Positions 6,340 to 11,973 of a stretch of DNA of 11,973 nt are shown here, in pieces. How positions within the stretch are numbered: position 1 is the first letter of the stretch; every line of letters begins with the position of its first letter. The notes beneath the pieces were generated by a model. That model did not search any database and was not told where the DNA came from. It saw only the letters and a program-made list of their open reading frames with translations. A program made the translations under genes and the position numbers. This DNA comes from Alphaproteobacteria bacterium. GTDB lineage: Bacteria; Pseudomonadota; Alphaproteobacteria; Elsterales; Elsteraceae. Location of the stretch: positions 1 to 11,973 of the forward strand of contig JAAFHH010000052.1 of assembly GCA_013297545.1 (NCBI GenBank), written 5' to 3'.

Positions 6340-6507
6340 ATGACCGCCGTCGATCGTGTTGAATCGCTGAAGACCCGGCATTTCGAGCTCGACTCATCCC
6401 TACAATCCGAGCTGGCACGACCGCATCCCGACGAAAACCGACTGGCTGACATCAAACGCCAAAAACTGCGCATCAAAGACGAGATTGAACGGCTGACCCG
6501 GCACTAA
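6340..6507 (+). CDS. YdcH/DUF465 family small protein (second copy)
   Basis: A 55-residue helical protein with the complete DUF465 core: VESLKTRHFELDSSLQSELAR, then HPDENRLADIKRQKLRIKDEI and a short ERLTRH end. The 'H..LD..I..E..RP.PD...L..LK..KL.IKDEI.RL' pattern is closer to the classic family consensus than that of the copy at 5486-5686. Function is unknown. It has a perfect AGGAGG and sits 95 bases downstream of the TIGR02444 gene on the same strand, so it could have its own promoter in that gap. It ends three bases before the convergent ChaC stop, with no terminator hairpin visible between them. Confidence 0.85.
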   Translation: MTAVDRVESLKTRHFELDSSLQSELARPHPDENRLADIKRQKLRIKDEIERLTRH

Positions 6508-6510
6508 GTC

Positions 6511-7122
6511 TCACACGCCGACGTCAAACACCGGGTGGTTCGGGCGCGGCGGGCAACCGTCGCGCTGGAACGCCTGCACGCGGGCGAGTGTGCGCTCGAG
6601 CGATCGGTCGCGCACACCAAGCTCCGCCAGCGCGTGCAGTGTGTTTTCCAGATAGCTGCGGTTGCAGCCGCGCGCGCCTTGTGAGGTCGCGATCAGGCAG
6701 GCGACTTCTGCGTCGTCGAGCATGCCAGCGTACTGGCCGTGGTCACGCCGGATCGTGAAGGTTTCGGCCTGTACTGTCTCGGCACCGATGCGCACCGGCA
6801 CCTGACGCGGTGCGTAGGCGTTCGACACCATCTCGCGCTGCCACAGGTATTGCCGCACGTGGGCGACATCGCCCTCGGCGACGCGGTAGGCCACCCCCCG
6901 ACACGACCCGCCGCGGTCAAGGCCGAGCACGAGGCCCGGGCGCTCCGGCGTGCCGCGGTAGCGGTGCGAATAGAGGCAAAAGCGCCGGTGCCAACCGGCC
7001 AGGCGTGCCGGTTCTGCTGCTTCGAACGCAAAGCCCGGGTTCCAGATCAAGGATCCGTAGGCAAACACCCAATACGGCAGATCAGGCCAGGGTGGCGGCG
7101 CGGACGGTGTTGTCATCGTCAA
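6511..7122 (-). CDS. chaC: ChaC-type gamma-glutamylcyclotransferase
   Basis: Predicted cytoplasmic enzyme that splits glutathione, or a related gamma-glutamyl peptide, into 5-oxoproline and Cys-Gly. The roughly 200-residue protein matches bacterial ChaC throughout: WVFAYGSLIWNPGF (18-31, the glycine-rich substrate loop), GWHRRFCL (43-50), RPGLVLGLDRGG, and the catalytic Glu E97 in YLWQREM, followed by NAYAPRQVPV and a C-terminal RSYLENTLHALAELGV helix. Two starts are possible: TTG at 7122 (GGAG eight bases upstream) or ATG at 7116 (same GGAG at 14 bases). The spacing favours TTG. It follows the transporter ATPase gene by 32 bases on the same strand and is probably the last gene of that operon. 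That context suggests it processes the imported substrate. The family assignment is confident, the physiological link is inference. Confidence 0.9.
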   Translation of the reverse strand: MTMTTPSAPPPWPDLPYWVFAYGSLIWNPGFAFEAAEPARLAGWHRRFCLYSHRYRGTPERPGLVLGLDRGGSCRGVAYRVAEGDVAHVRQYLWQREMVSNAYAPRQVPVRIGAETVQAETFTIRRDHGQYAGMLDDAEVACLIATSQGARGCNRSYLENTLHALAELGVRDRSLERTLARVQAFQRDGCPPRPNHPVFDVGV

Positions 7123-7130
7123 GCGGCATA

Positions 7131-7134
7131 CTCC
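7131..7134 (-). promoter_or_regulatory. Shine-Dalgarno of the ChaC gene
   Basis: GGAG lies eight bases before the TTG at 7122 and 14 before the ATG at 7116, favouring initiation at the TTG. An out-of-frame ATG at 7129-7127 lies even closer and would give only a short peptide. Confidence 0.5.
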
Positions 7135-7154
7135 AGCCGGCCACGCGCCGCAAC

Positions 7155-8582
7155 TCAGGACGCCGGATCGAGGCTCACGACACCGTCAGCAACCTTCGCG
7201 ACCAGCTCGGCATCGTGGCTGATCAGCACCAGTGCCAGCGTGTGGTCGCGCACCAGGTCGCGCAGCAGGCGGATCGTGTCGGCCTGGATCACGGGGTCGA
7301 GGCGCGAGGTTGGTTCATCCGCGATCAGGAACGCGGGCCGGGTCAGGAGGGCGCGCACCAAGGCCAGGCGCTGTGCCTCCCCGCCGGACACTTCGCCGGC
7401 CCGGCGATCGAGCAAGGTCGGGTGCAGGTGTAGGCGTTCGAGCAAGCCAGGCAGGCGGGCTGCGACATCCAGATCCGGATCGATCTGGGCCAATGCCAGC
7501 AGTTGGCTGCCGAGCGAGCGGTCCGGCGCGAAGCTCGCGGCCGGATCTTGCGGCAGCAGCTGGAAGCGCGGGCGCAGGCGCTGGCGGGTGCGCCGGTCCA
7601 TGGCGCTGAGCGATTGGCCGAACCAGTCGACCTGGCCGGCGCGCGGCGGGCTTAAGCCCAGCAACACGCGGGCAAGGCTGGTCTTGCCAGTGCCGGAGGC
7701 ACCCACCACCGCCGTGATGCTCTGGGGTCGGGCGGCAAAGCTCAGGCCCTCGACCAGGGCGGGCTTGCCGGCGTACCCAATCGCGACCTCGCGCGTCTGC
7801 AGCACCGGGGCTTCGACCCGCACACAGCGCAGGCTTGGCCGCCAGCGTTCCGGTAGTGCTGCCAGATAGCGGCTGGTGTAGCTGTGGCGCGGGCGGGTGA
7901 GCACTTCGTCGGCCGGGCCGGTTTCCACCACCTGGCCATCGCGCACCATCGCGATGTCGCCGCCAAGCGCGCGCGCCAGGCTGACGTCGTGGGTTACGAT
8001 CAACAGCGTGCGGCCGTCAGCGCGCAGGCGCAGGAACTGGTCGATGGTGTGGCCGATCCGCGCGCCGTCGAGGCCCTTGGTCGGCTCGTCCGCGACGATG
8101 ATTGGTGCGTCGGTCAGATCAGCCGTCGCGAGCAAGGCCCGCTGCAGCATGCCGCCGGAGAGTTGATGCGGGTACTGCGCCGACGTCGCCGGATCGAGGT
8201 CGACCTGCGCGATGCTGTTGGCGATCCGGTTCGAGGCCGGCCCCCGCCAGACCGACCGCCAGTGACGACCGAGCCGCATCAAGGGGTTGAGCGCTCGTTC
8301 CGGTTCCTGCGGCACCAAGGCAAGCTGGCGGCGCCACAGCCGCTGCAGGCCGCGGGTGTTGCCGGCATCGAGGGTGGTGCCCGCGATCTGGATCTGGCCG
8401 GAGGCCTTGAGCTCTGGCGGCAACAGGCCGAACAAGGCCGAGACGACGAGCGACTTGCCACTGCCGCTTTCGCCCAGCACGGCCAGCGCGCCGCCGTGCG
8501 CAATGCGCAAGCTGACGTCGCGGATCAGCGGCGCACCGCCGCGGGGACCCACGGCCAAGCCCTCAAGGCTGAGCGCACTCAT
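7155..8582 (-). CDS. Fused double ATP-binding subunit of a peptide/opine/nickel-type ABC importer (DppD-DppF fusion)
   Basis: One 475-residue chain carries two complete ABC ATPase domains and energises uptake through the two adjacent permeases. Domain 1 has Walker A GESGSGKS (37-44), Q-loop Gln92 in VPQEPERALNP, signature LSGGM (141-145), Walker B IIVADEP (161-167) and switch His198 (VTHD). Domain 2 has Walker A GASGTGKT (294-301), Gln345 in LLPQDP, signature VSGGE (398-402), Walker B FLIADEP (418-424) and His456 (ISHD). All residues for hydrolysis are intact in both halves. RPRHSYTSRYLAALPERW (230-247) ending domain 1 is the short oligopeptide-type C-terminal segment. Fused DppDF proteins are often 530-600 residues, so this is a compact version. 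The start ATG at 8582 overlaps the permease stop (ATGA). The closest functional types are dipeptide, glutathione, nickel and opine-metallophore systems. Confidence 0.93.
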   Translation of the reverse strand: MSALSLEGLAVGPRGGAPLIRDVSLRIAHGGALAVLGESGSGKSLVVSALFGLLPPELKASGQIQIAGTTLDAGNTRGLQRLWRRQLALVPQEPERALNPLMRLGRHWRSVWRGPASNRIANSIAQVDLDPATSAQYPHQLSGGMLQRALLATADLTDAPIIVADEPTKGLDGARIGHTIDQFLRLRADGRTLLIVTHDVSLARALGGDIAMVRDGQVVETGPADEVLTRPRHSYTSRYLAALPERWRPSLRCVRVEAPVLQTREVAIGYAGKPALVEGLSFAARPQSITAVVGASGTGKTSLARVLLGLSPPRAGQVDWFGQSLSAMDRRTRQRLRPRFQLLPQDPAASFAPDRSLGSQLLALAQIDPDLDVAARLPGLLERLHLHPTLLDRRAGEVSGGEAQRLALVRALLTRPAFLIADEPTSRLDPVIQADTIRLLRDLVRDHTLALVLISHDAELVAKVADGVVSLDPAS

Positions 8583-9367
8583 CGCTGATCGGCCCAGCGG
8601 CTGCTGTAGTGTTCGCCGATCACGGTCGCGATCAGCACGAACAGCCAGATCAGCACGGCCGGCGCCAGGGTCTGCACCGGGGCTTCGGCGATGTAGGGCA
8701 GCAGTTCCGCGATCATCGCACCCAGTTCCGGGGTCGGGGGATCAATGCCAAGGCCAAGAAACCCAAGTGAGGAAATCGCCAGCACCGCGCTGCCGAGGCC
8801 GAGTGTCGCCAAGGTCACGACCTGACGCGCGACCGGCGGCAACACGAAGCGTGTTACGATGTAACGCAACCGGTGGCCGCTGACCACGGCCGTTTCAACA
8901 GCGCTCGACGCCAGTGCTGCGACCGCGACCGTGCGGGTCATCCGCACGATCGGCGGCACGGCTGCGACCTGCAGACCAATCAGCATGGCGAACACGCCGC
9001 CGCCCAAGGTGCCCGCCAGCAGCAGGGCGACCAAGAGGCCAGGACACGCCATCGCCACGTCGGACACTCGCATGATCGCGATGTCGGTCCACCCGCGGCG
9101 CCAGGCGGCGATCAGTCCCAGCGCAAGGCCGATCGCGGTTGCGATCGCGGTGGTAGCAAGGGCGAGACCAAACGAGCGCCGCGCCCCATGGGTTAGGCGC
9201 GCCAGGACCGAGCGGCCGAGGTGATCGGTGCCCAGCGGATGCTGCCAGGACGGTGCCTCTAGGCTCAAGCGCAGGGATTGCCGCAGCGGATCGGCTGTCG
9301 TGAGCTCGGGCGCCAGCAGCACCACTGCCACCAGAACCGCCAGTGCGAGGAGCCACGCCCGCCTCAC
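8579..9367 (-). CDS. ABC importer inner-membrane permease, DppC/OppC type
   Basis: A 262-residue membrane protein of the binding-protein-dependent transport family. An N-terminal membrane segment (about 4-22) is followed by the DppC hallmark HPLGTDHLGRSVLARLTHGARRS (around 43-65), then about five further hydrophobic segments. The cytoplasmic coupling (EAA-type) loop is the region SSAVETAVVSGHRLRYIVTR, preceding FVLPPVARQ. SSLGFLGLGIDPPTPELGAMI near residues 200-220 is the usual C-terminal signature. The start is GTG at 9367, which overlaps the stop of the upstream permease by four bases (GTGA). The protein is shorter at the N-terminus than the usual 280-300-residue DppC. It pairs with the DppB-type permease to form the channel. 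Confidence 0.92.
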   Translation of the reverse strand: MRRAWLLALAVLVAVVLLAPELTTADPLRQSLRLSLEAPSWQHPLGTDHLGRSVLARLTHGARRSFGLALATTAIATAIGLALGLIAAWRRGWTDIAIMRVSDVAMACPGLLVALLLAGTLGGGVFAMLIGLQVAAVPPIVRMTRTVAVAALASSAVETAVVSGHRLRYIVTRFVLPPVARQVVTLATLGLGSAVLAISSLGFLGLGIDPPTPELGAMIAELLPYIAEAPVQTLAPAVLIWLFVLIATVIGEHYSSRWADQR

Positions 9368-10332
9368 GCGGCCACCGGTCGGCGCAAGCGCGGGTCGATC
9401 GCCAAGGTGGCGAGGTCCGCGACCAGTCCCAACAGCGCGAACGCAAAGCCGATGGTGACGGCGACCGCCTGGATCACCGGCACATCGTGGGCAAGCAGCG
9501 CTTTGACCAGGAGATCACCAATCCCGGGGTAGGCGAACAAGGTCTCGATCACCAGAAACCCATCGAGCACCAGGGCAAGCTGCACCGACGCATAGGCAAC
9601 CAAGGGCACCGCGACATTCGGCAAGCTGTGGCGCAGCACGGCTGATTGGTTGGAGGCACCCAGCACGCGCGCGTAAGTCGGGAAAAACGCAGATCTGGTT
9701 TCCACCACCGCGTGGCGCACGATCCGGGCGGAGGTGGCGGTCAGCGCCAGTGCCAAGGTCACCGCCGGCAGCAGTACATGGGCGAGCGTGCCGGAGCCTG
9801 CCGCCGGCAACCAGCCGAGGGTGAGCGCAAACAGGCTCATGAGGCCGAGGCCGAGCAAGAAGGCGGGTGTGGCGGCAAGGGCTGTCGCCGCCGCCAGCAC
9901 CAGCCGGTCAATCACGCCCCCCGGGCGCAGGCCCGCCAGCACCCCGGCCGGGATCGCCAGTAGGTAGGAGAGCAGCCAGCCGGCGAGCCCAACTGTCAGC
10001 GTGTGCTGACCATGGCGCCAAAGCTCCGGGGCGACTGGCTGGCCAGAGACCAGCGAGTGGCCGAAGTCGAAGCGCAGCGTGCCGAGGATCCACGCGCCGT
10101 AGCGCTCCAACATCGGCGCGGCCAAGCCCGCCTCGGCCGCGGCCCGCGCGATTGCAGCGTCGGTGACGCGTTCAGCCCCCAAGCGCGCGATCACCACCCG
10201 TAACGCCGCCTCGCCCGGCAGGGCTTCCAACATGAAAAACACCAGGGTTGCAACCGCCCAAGCGACCAGCACGGCTTGGGCGAGCCGCCCCAGGATAACC
10301 CGGCCCCAGACGGACGAGATCCCTACAGCCAT
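9364..10332 (-). CDS. ABC importer inner-membrane permease, DppB/OppB type
   Basis: A 322-residue membrane protein with the DppB/OppB layout: an N-terminal membrane segment (about 12-36) ending in FFMLEALPGEAA, a periplasmic stretch with LERYGAWILGTLRFDFGHSLVSG (about 75-97), then five hydrophobic segments. The coupling loop is around TYARVLGASNQSAVLRHSLPN and the end region carries VIETLFAYPGIGDLLVKAL, both typical of the family. The ATG at 10332 lies inside the last codons of the solute-binding protein gene, overlapping it by 10 bases, and its stop overlaps the GTG of the second permease, so all transporter genes are translationally linked. It contributes half of the transmembrane channel. 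Substrate cannot be read from the permease. Confidence 0.93.
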   Translation of the reverse strand: MAVGISSVWGRVILGRLAQAVLVAWAVATLVFFMLEALPGEAALRVVIARLGAERVTDAAIARAAAEAGLAAPMLERYGAWILGTLRFDFGHSLVSGQPVAPELWRHGQHTLTVGLAGWLLSYLLAIPAGVLAGLRPGGVIDRLVLAAATALAATPAFLLGLGLMSLFALTLGWLPAAGSGTLAHVLLPAVTLALALTATSARIVRHAVVETRSAFFPTYARVLGASNQSAVLRHSLPNVAVPLVAYASVQLALVLDGFLVIETLFAYPGIGDLLVKALLAHDVPVIQAVAVTIGFAFALLGLVADLATLAIDPRLRRPVAA

Positions 10333-11831
10333 CGCATGCGGGAGATCAGATAGCGGGTCTCAAACGGATCGAGCACGACACCGCCCAAGCGGGTCGACGC
10401 CGCTGCTGTGTGTTCAAACCAGCTGACCGGGATGGTTGGCAGCTCTTCGTGCAACACTTCCGCCATGCGCCGTTGTAGGCCTGCGCGCTCAGCCGCGTCA
10501 AAGCTCGCGGTGTAGGCGTTCGCCAAATCCCGGAACGCTTGGTTGCCCCAGTTGACCGCCCCCCAGGCCGGCCGATCGGTGGCGAAATCCGGCAGCAGCG
10601 TGCCGATCGGATCGGGTACGTTGACGTAGGTGCGGGCAAAGAAACTCGCCTGCAGGGTGCCATCGCGCACCGATTGCGGGATCGCACTCGACGGACCGGC
10701 CTGGATGGTCATCCGGATGCCGACATCCGCGAGGTTCGCCTGGATCGCTGCGGCCATTGCCGGCAGTTCTGGGCGGTTGGCGATCGTCTTCACGTCGAAG
10801 CTGAGCGCATGGCCATCCTTCACCCGGATGCCATCCGCACCCGGGCGCCAGCCGGCCGCATCGAGCAGCCGGCGCGCTTCGGCCGGGTCGAACGCAAGGG
10901 CCGGCAGATGCGGTTGGTGCCAGCCCGCGAGCACCGGCGGCAGCAGCTGGGTTGCCGCACTCGGATCGTGGCGCAACAGGGCCCGCGCGATACCAGCGCG
11001 GTCGATGCTGAGGCTGATCGCCCGGCGCACGGCGACCTCGCGGAACTGCGGTCGGCCGCAATCGAAGGACATGATGCGGCTGCGCGCGATCGTCTCGGTC
11101 AGCACTCGTGTGCGGCCCGCCGCGGTGATGCGCGGCAGCACTTGCGGGGCGAGCGTGTAGATCAAGTCCGCATCGCCCGCGATCGCCAAGGCACCGCGGG
11201 TGTCACCATTGCCGACGGCACGGTAGCGCGCGGCCCGGATCGCGGGTGTGCTGCCGGCGACCGCTTCCTGATCGAACCCGGTCGCACCCTCCAGGCGCGT
11301 GACCCGGTAGGGGCCGGTTGCGATCATCTGCTGGACTTTGCCGTCGGCACCAAAGGCTGCGGGGGCGAGGATGATCGCGGCGTAATCGACCAAGAACGCC
11401 GGCAGCGGCGAAAACGGCCGGGTGGTGCGGATGACCACGGTGTTGTCGACTGCGTCTATCCGGTCAATCGGCACCCCGGCGAGCGAGTCGCCAGCCGTAC
11501 GCACCCGTTCGAGCGACTGGACAACGGCGGCTGCCGTAACCGGCGTGCCATCGTGGAAGCGCTTGTCGCGCACCGTGAAGCGCCAGGTCAGGCGATCGTC
11601 GTCGACCGACCAGCGCTCCGCCACTAAGCCGACCAACTGGCCGTTGGGGTCGACGCCAACCAGGGTTTCCGCCACTTCCATACGGGCGAAAATGTAGCCG
11701 GTGTCGGCCGGTTGCAGGCTGGTCACCTCCCAGGGGGCGACGACGCGCAAAGTCGGCTGGGTTTGGGCGCGGGCGGGCAGGGCGAGGCTGGCGGTGGACG
11801 CGGCCAGCAGGGTACGACGGGTCAAGGACAT
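10323..11831 (-). CDS. Extracytoplasmic solute-binding protein, family 5 (peptide/nickel/opine type), Tat-type signal
   Basis: Periplasmic binding protein of 502 residues that captures the substrate for the adjacent permeases. The N-terminus MSLTRRTLLAASTASLALPARA is a twin-arginine type signal (TRRTLL) with probable cleavage after ARA at residue 22. The SBP_bac_5 fold is supported by DRLTWRFTVRDKRFHDGTPVTAAAVVQSLER, ATGPYRVTRLEG, REVAVRRAISLSIDRAGIARAL, FDPAEARRLLDAAGWRPGADGIR and the C-terminal LHEELPTIPVSW. The ATG at 11831 was chosen because a TTG start at 11897 would place the AT-rich operator palindrome within the coding sequence. No Shine-Dalgarno precedes the ATG; the leader is CU-rich. 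The gene heads the operon and is preceded by a Zur-like operator, suggesting a zinc-related ligand, for example a metallophore or a metal-binding peptide. The ligand itself is not evident from the sequence. Confidence 0.92.
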   Translation of the reverse strand: MSLTRRTLLAASTASLALPARAQTQPTLRVVAPWEVTSLQPADTGYIFARMEVAETLVGVDPNGQLVGLVAERWSVDDDRLTWRFTVRDKRFHDGTPVTAAAVVQSLERVRTAGDSLAGVPIDRIDAVDNTVVIRTTRPFSPLPAFLVDYAAIILAPAAFGADGKVQQMIATGPYRVTRLEGATGFDQEAVAGSTPAIRAARYRAVGNGDTRGALAIAGDADLIYTLAPQVLPRITAAGRTRVLTETIARSRIMSFDCGRPQFREVAVRRAISLSIDRAGIARALLRHDPSAATQLLPPVLAGWHQPHLPALAFDPAEARRLLDAAGWRPGADGIRVKDGHALSFDVKTIANRPELPAMAAAIQANLADVGIRMTIQAGPSSAIPQSVRDGTLQASFFARTYVNVPDPIGTLLPDFATDRPAWGAVNWGNQAFRDLANAYTASFDAAERAGLQRRMAEVLHEELPTIPVSWFEHTAAASTRLGGVVLDPFETRYLISRMRWL

Positions 11832-11850
11832 GGGGGAGGTGCTCGCCGGA

Positions 11851-11869
11851 ATTGTTATACTATAACAAT
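11851..11869. promoter_or_regulatory. Zur-box-like operator palindrome
   Basis: A perfect 19-base palindrome, ATTGTTATA-C-TATAACAAT, ending 19 bases before the solute-binding protein start codon. Its core TGTTATA-N-TATAACA is identical to the core of the classical zinc uptake regulator (Zur) box known from proteobacteria (GAAATGTTATAWTATAACATTTC in E. coli). It stands out as AT-rich in a strongly GC-rich window. It overlaps the predicted -10 element, so a bound repressor would block RNA polymerase. Zur binding is inferred from the motif; other Fur-family repressors recognise less similar sites. No second copy was seen in the window. Confidence 0.8.
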
Positions 11870-11887
11870 CGCTAGCACGGGTGTCGG
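11859..11887 (-). promoter_or_regulatory. Predicted sigma70 promoter of the transporter operon
   Basis: On the minus strand CCGACA (11887-11882, four of six -35 matches) is followed by a 17-base spacer and TATAGT (11864-11859, five of six -10 matches). TG plus one base directly precedes the -10, giving an extended -10 element. Transcription would start near 11852, leaving a leader of about 20 bases. The -10 lies inside the Zur-like palindrome. Confidence 0.6.
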
Positions 11888-11900
11888 CGTGCGCCAAGCC

Positions 11901-11973
11901 CTAGCGCTTGTTGACCAGCGCCACCCCGGCTGCGACGACGGCGATGCCGAGGATCGCGAGCCAGCCCATGGTC
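11901..11973 (-). CDS. C-terminal fragment of an unidentified membrane protein
   Basis: Only the last 23 or so codons are in the window, ending with TAG at 11903-11901. They encode a hydrophobic stretch, MGWLAILGIAVVAAGVALV, followed by a short basic end, NKR: a final membrane segment with a positively charged cytoplasmic tail. The frame stays open to the window edge, so this is most likely the end of a longer gene. A free-standing 22-residue peptide starting at 11969 is possible but less likely. The family cannot be recognised. It is on the same strand as the transporter operon and ends 69 bases before the solute-binding protein start, with the Zur-like operator in between, so it is probably a separate transcription unit. 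Confidence 0.5.
   Translation of the reverse strand, partial: TMGWLAILGIAVVAAGVALVNKR

Noticed and set aside
6739..7869. 376-residue open frame on the plus strand
   Set aside because: Antisense to ChaC and the second ATPase domain, both with intact motifs; the translation is Arg/Ser-rich and low in pattern.
10539..11627. 362-residue open frame on the plus strand
   Set aside because: Antisense to the solute-binding protein; no domain signature or ribosome-binding site.
11851..11869. The palindrome as a transcription terminator or a nickel-regulator site
   Set aside because: It is AT-rich with almost no loop and no T-run, so a poor terminator. The NikR site is GTATGA-N16-TCATAC, which does not match; the Zur core does.
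11901..11969. Free-standing 22-residue membrane peptide
   Set aside because: The frame is open through the window edge and looks like a final membrane segment of a larger protein; nothing beyond 11973 is visible to decide.
1..11973. tRNA or rRNA genes, CRISPR arrays, insertion sequences, prophage or riboswitches
   Set aside because: None seen on reading both strands: intergenic spaces are all under about 135 bases and contain no repeats, cloverleaf-like segments or transposase motifs.

Overview
This is a GC-rich, tightly packed bacterial chromosomal segment. Gene content suggests an alphaproteobacterium, probably near the Rhodospirillales: the HemB N-terminus, the two YdcH/DUF465 proteins, the TIGR02444 protein and the isobutyryl-CoA dehydrogenase/3-hydroxyisobutyryl-CoA hydrolase pair all fit. 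The lineage is inferred from familiarity with these families, not from a search. No tRNA, rRNA, CRISPR array, insertion sequence or long repeat was seen. Several genes overlap by 1 to 10 bases.

Layout: (1) 1-274, minus: 5' part of hemB (porphobilinogen synthase), cut by the window edge. (2) 315-1045, minus: a two-gene toxin-antitoxin module, a DUF433-like antitoxin followed by a VapC/FitB-type PIN toxin, in DNA that looks less GC-rich than its neighbours. (3) 1177-3383, plus: two translationally coupled valine-catabolism genes, isobutyryl-CoA dehydrogenase and 3-hydroxyisobutyryl-CoA hydrolase. (4) 3380-5686, minus: a three-gene run of a YdcH/DUF465 coiled-coil protein, an unassigned SAM methyltransferase and a mandelate racemase homologue with the complete MR catalytic set. 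Its last stop codon shares a CTAG with the stop of the valine genes. (5) 5765-6507, plus: a TIGR02444/DUF2390 protein and a second small YdcH/DUF465 protein. (6) 6511-11831, minus: an apparent five-gene operon with a Tat-type extracytoplasmic solute-binding protein, two Dpp/Opp/Nik-type permeases, a fused double ATPase and a ChaC-type gamma-glutamylcyclotransferase. (7) 11901-11973, minus: the C-terminal tail of an unidentified membrane protein.

The most interesting region is the transporter operon. Directly upstream of the solute-binding protein is a perfect 19-bp AT-rich palindrome (11851-11869) whose core matches the classical Zur box (TGTTATA-N-TATAACA). It covers an extended -10 promoter element (TG-T-TATAGT) with a -35-like CCGACA 17 bp upstream. 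This predicts zinc-dependent repression of a peptide/opine/metallophore-type importer. The same transcript would end in a glutathione-cleaving ChaC enzyme, so the imported substrate may be a zinc-binding gamma-glutamyl compound (glutathione- or phytochelatin-like) or another metallophore that is broken down after uptake. The sequence supports the operon and the operator; the substrate is inference.
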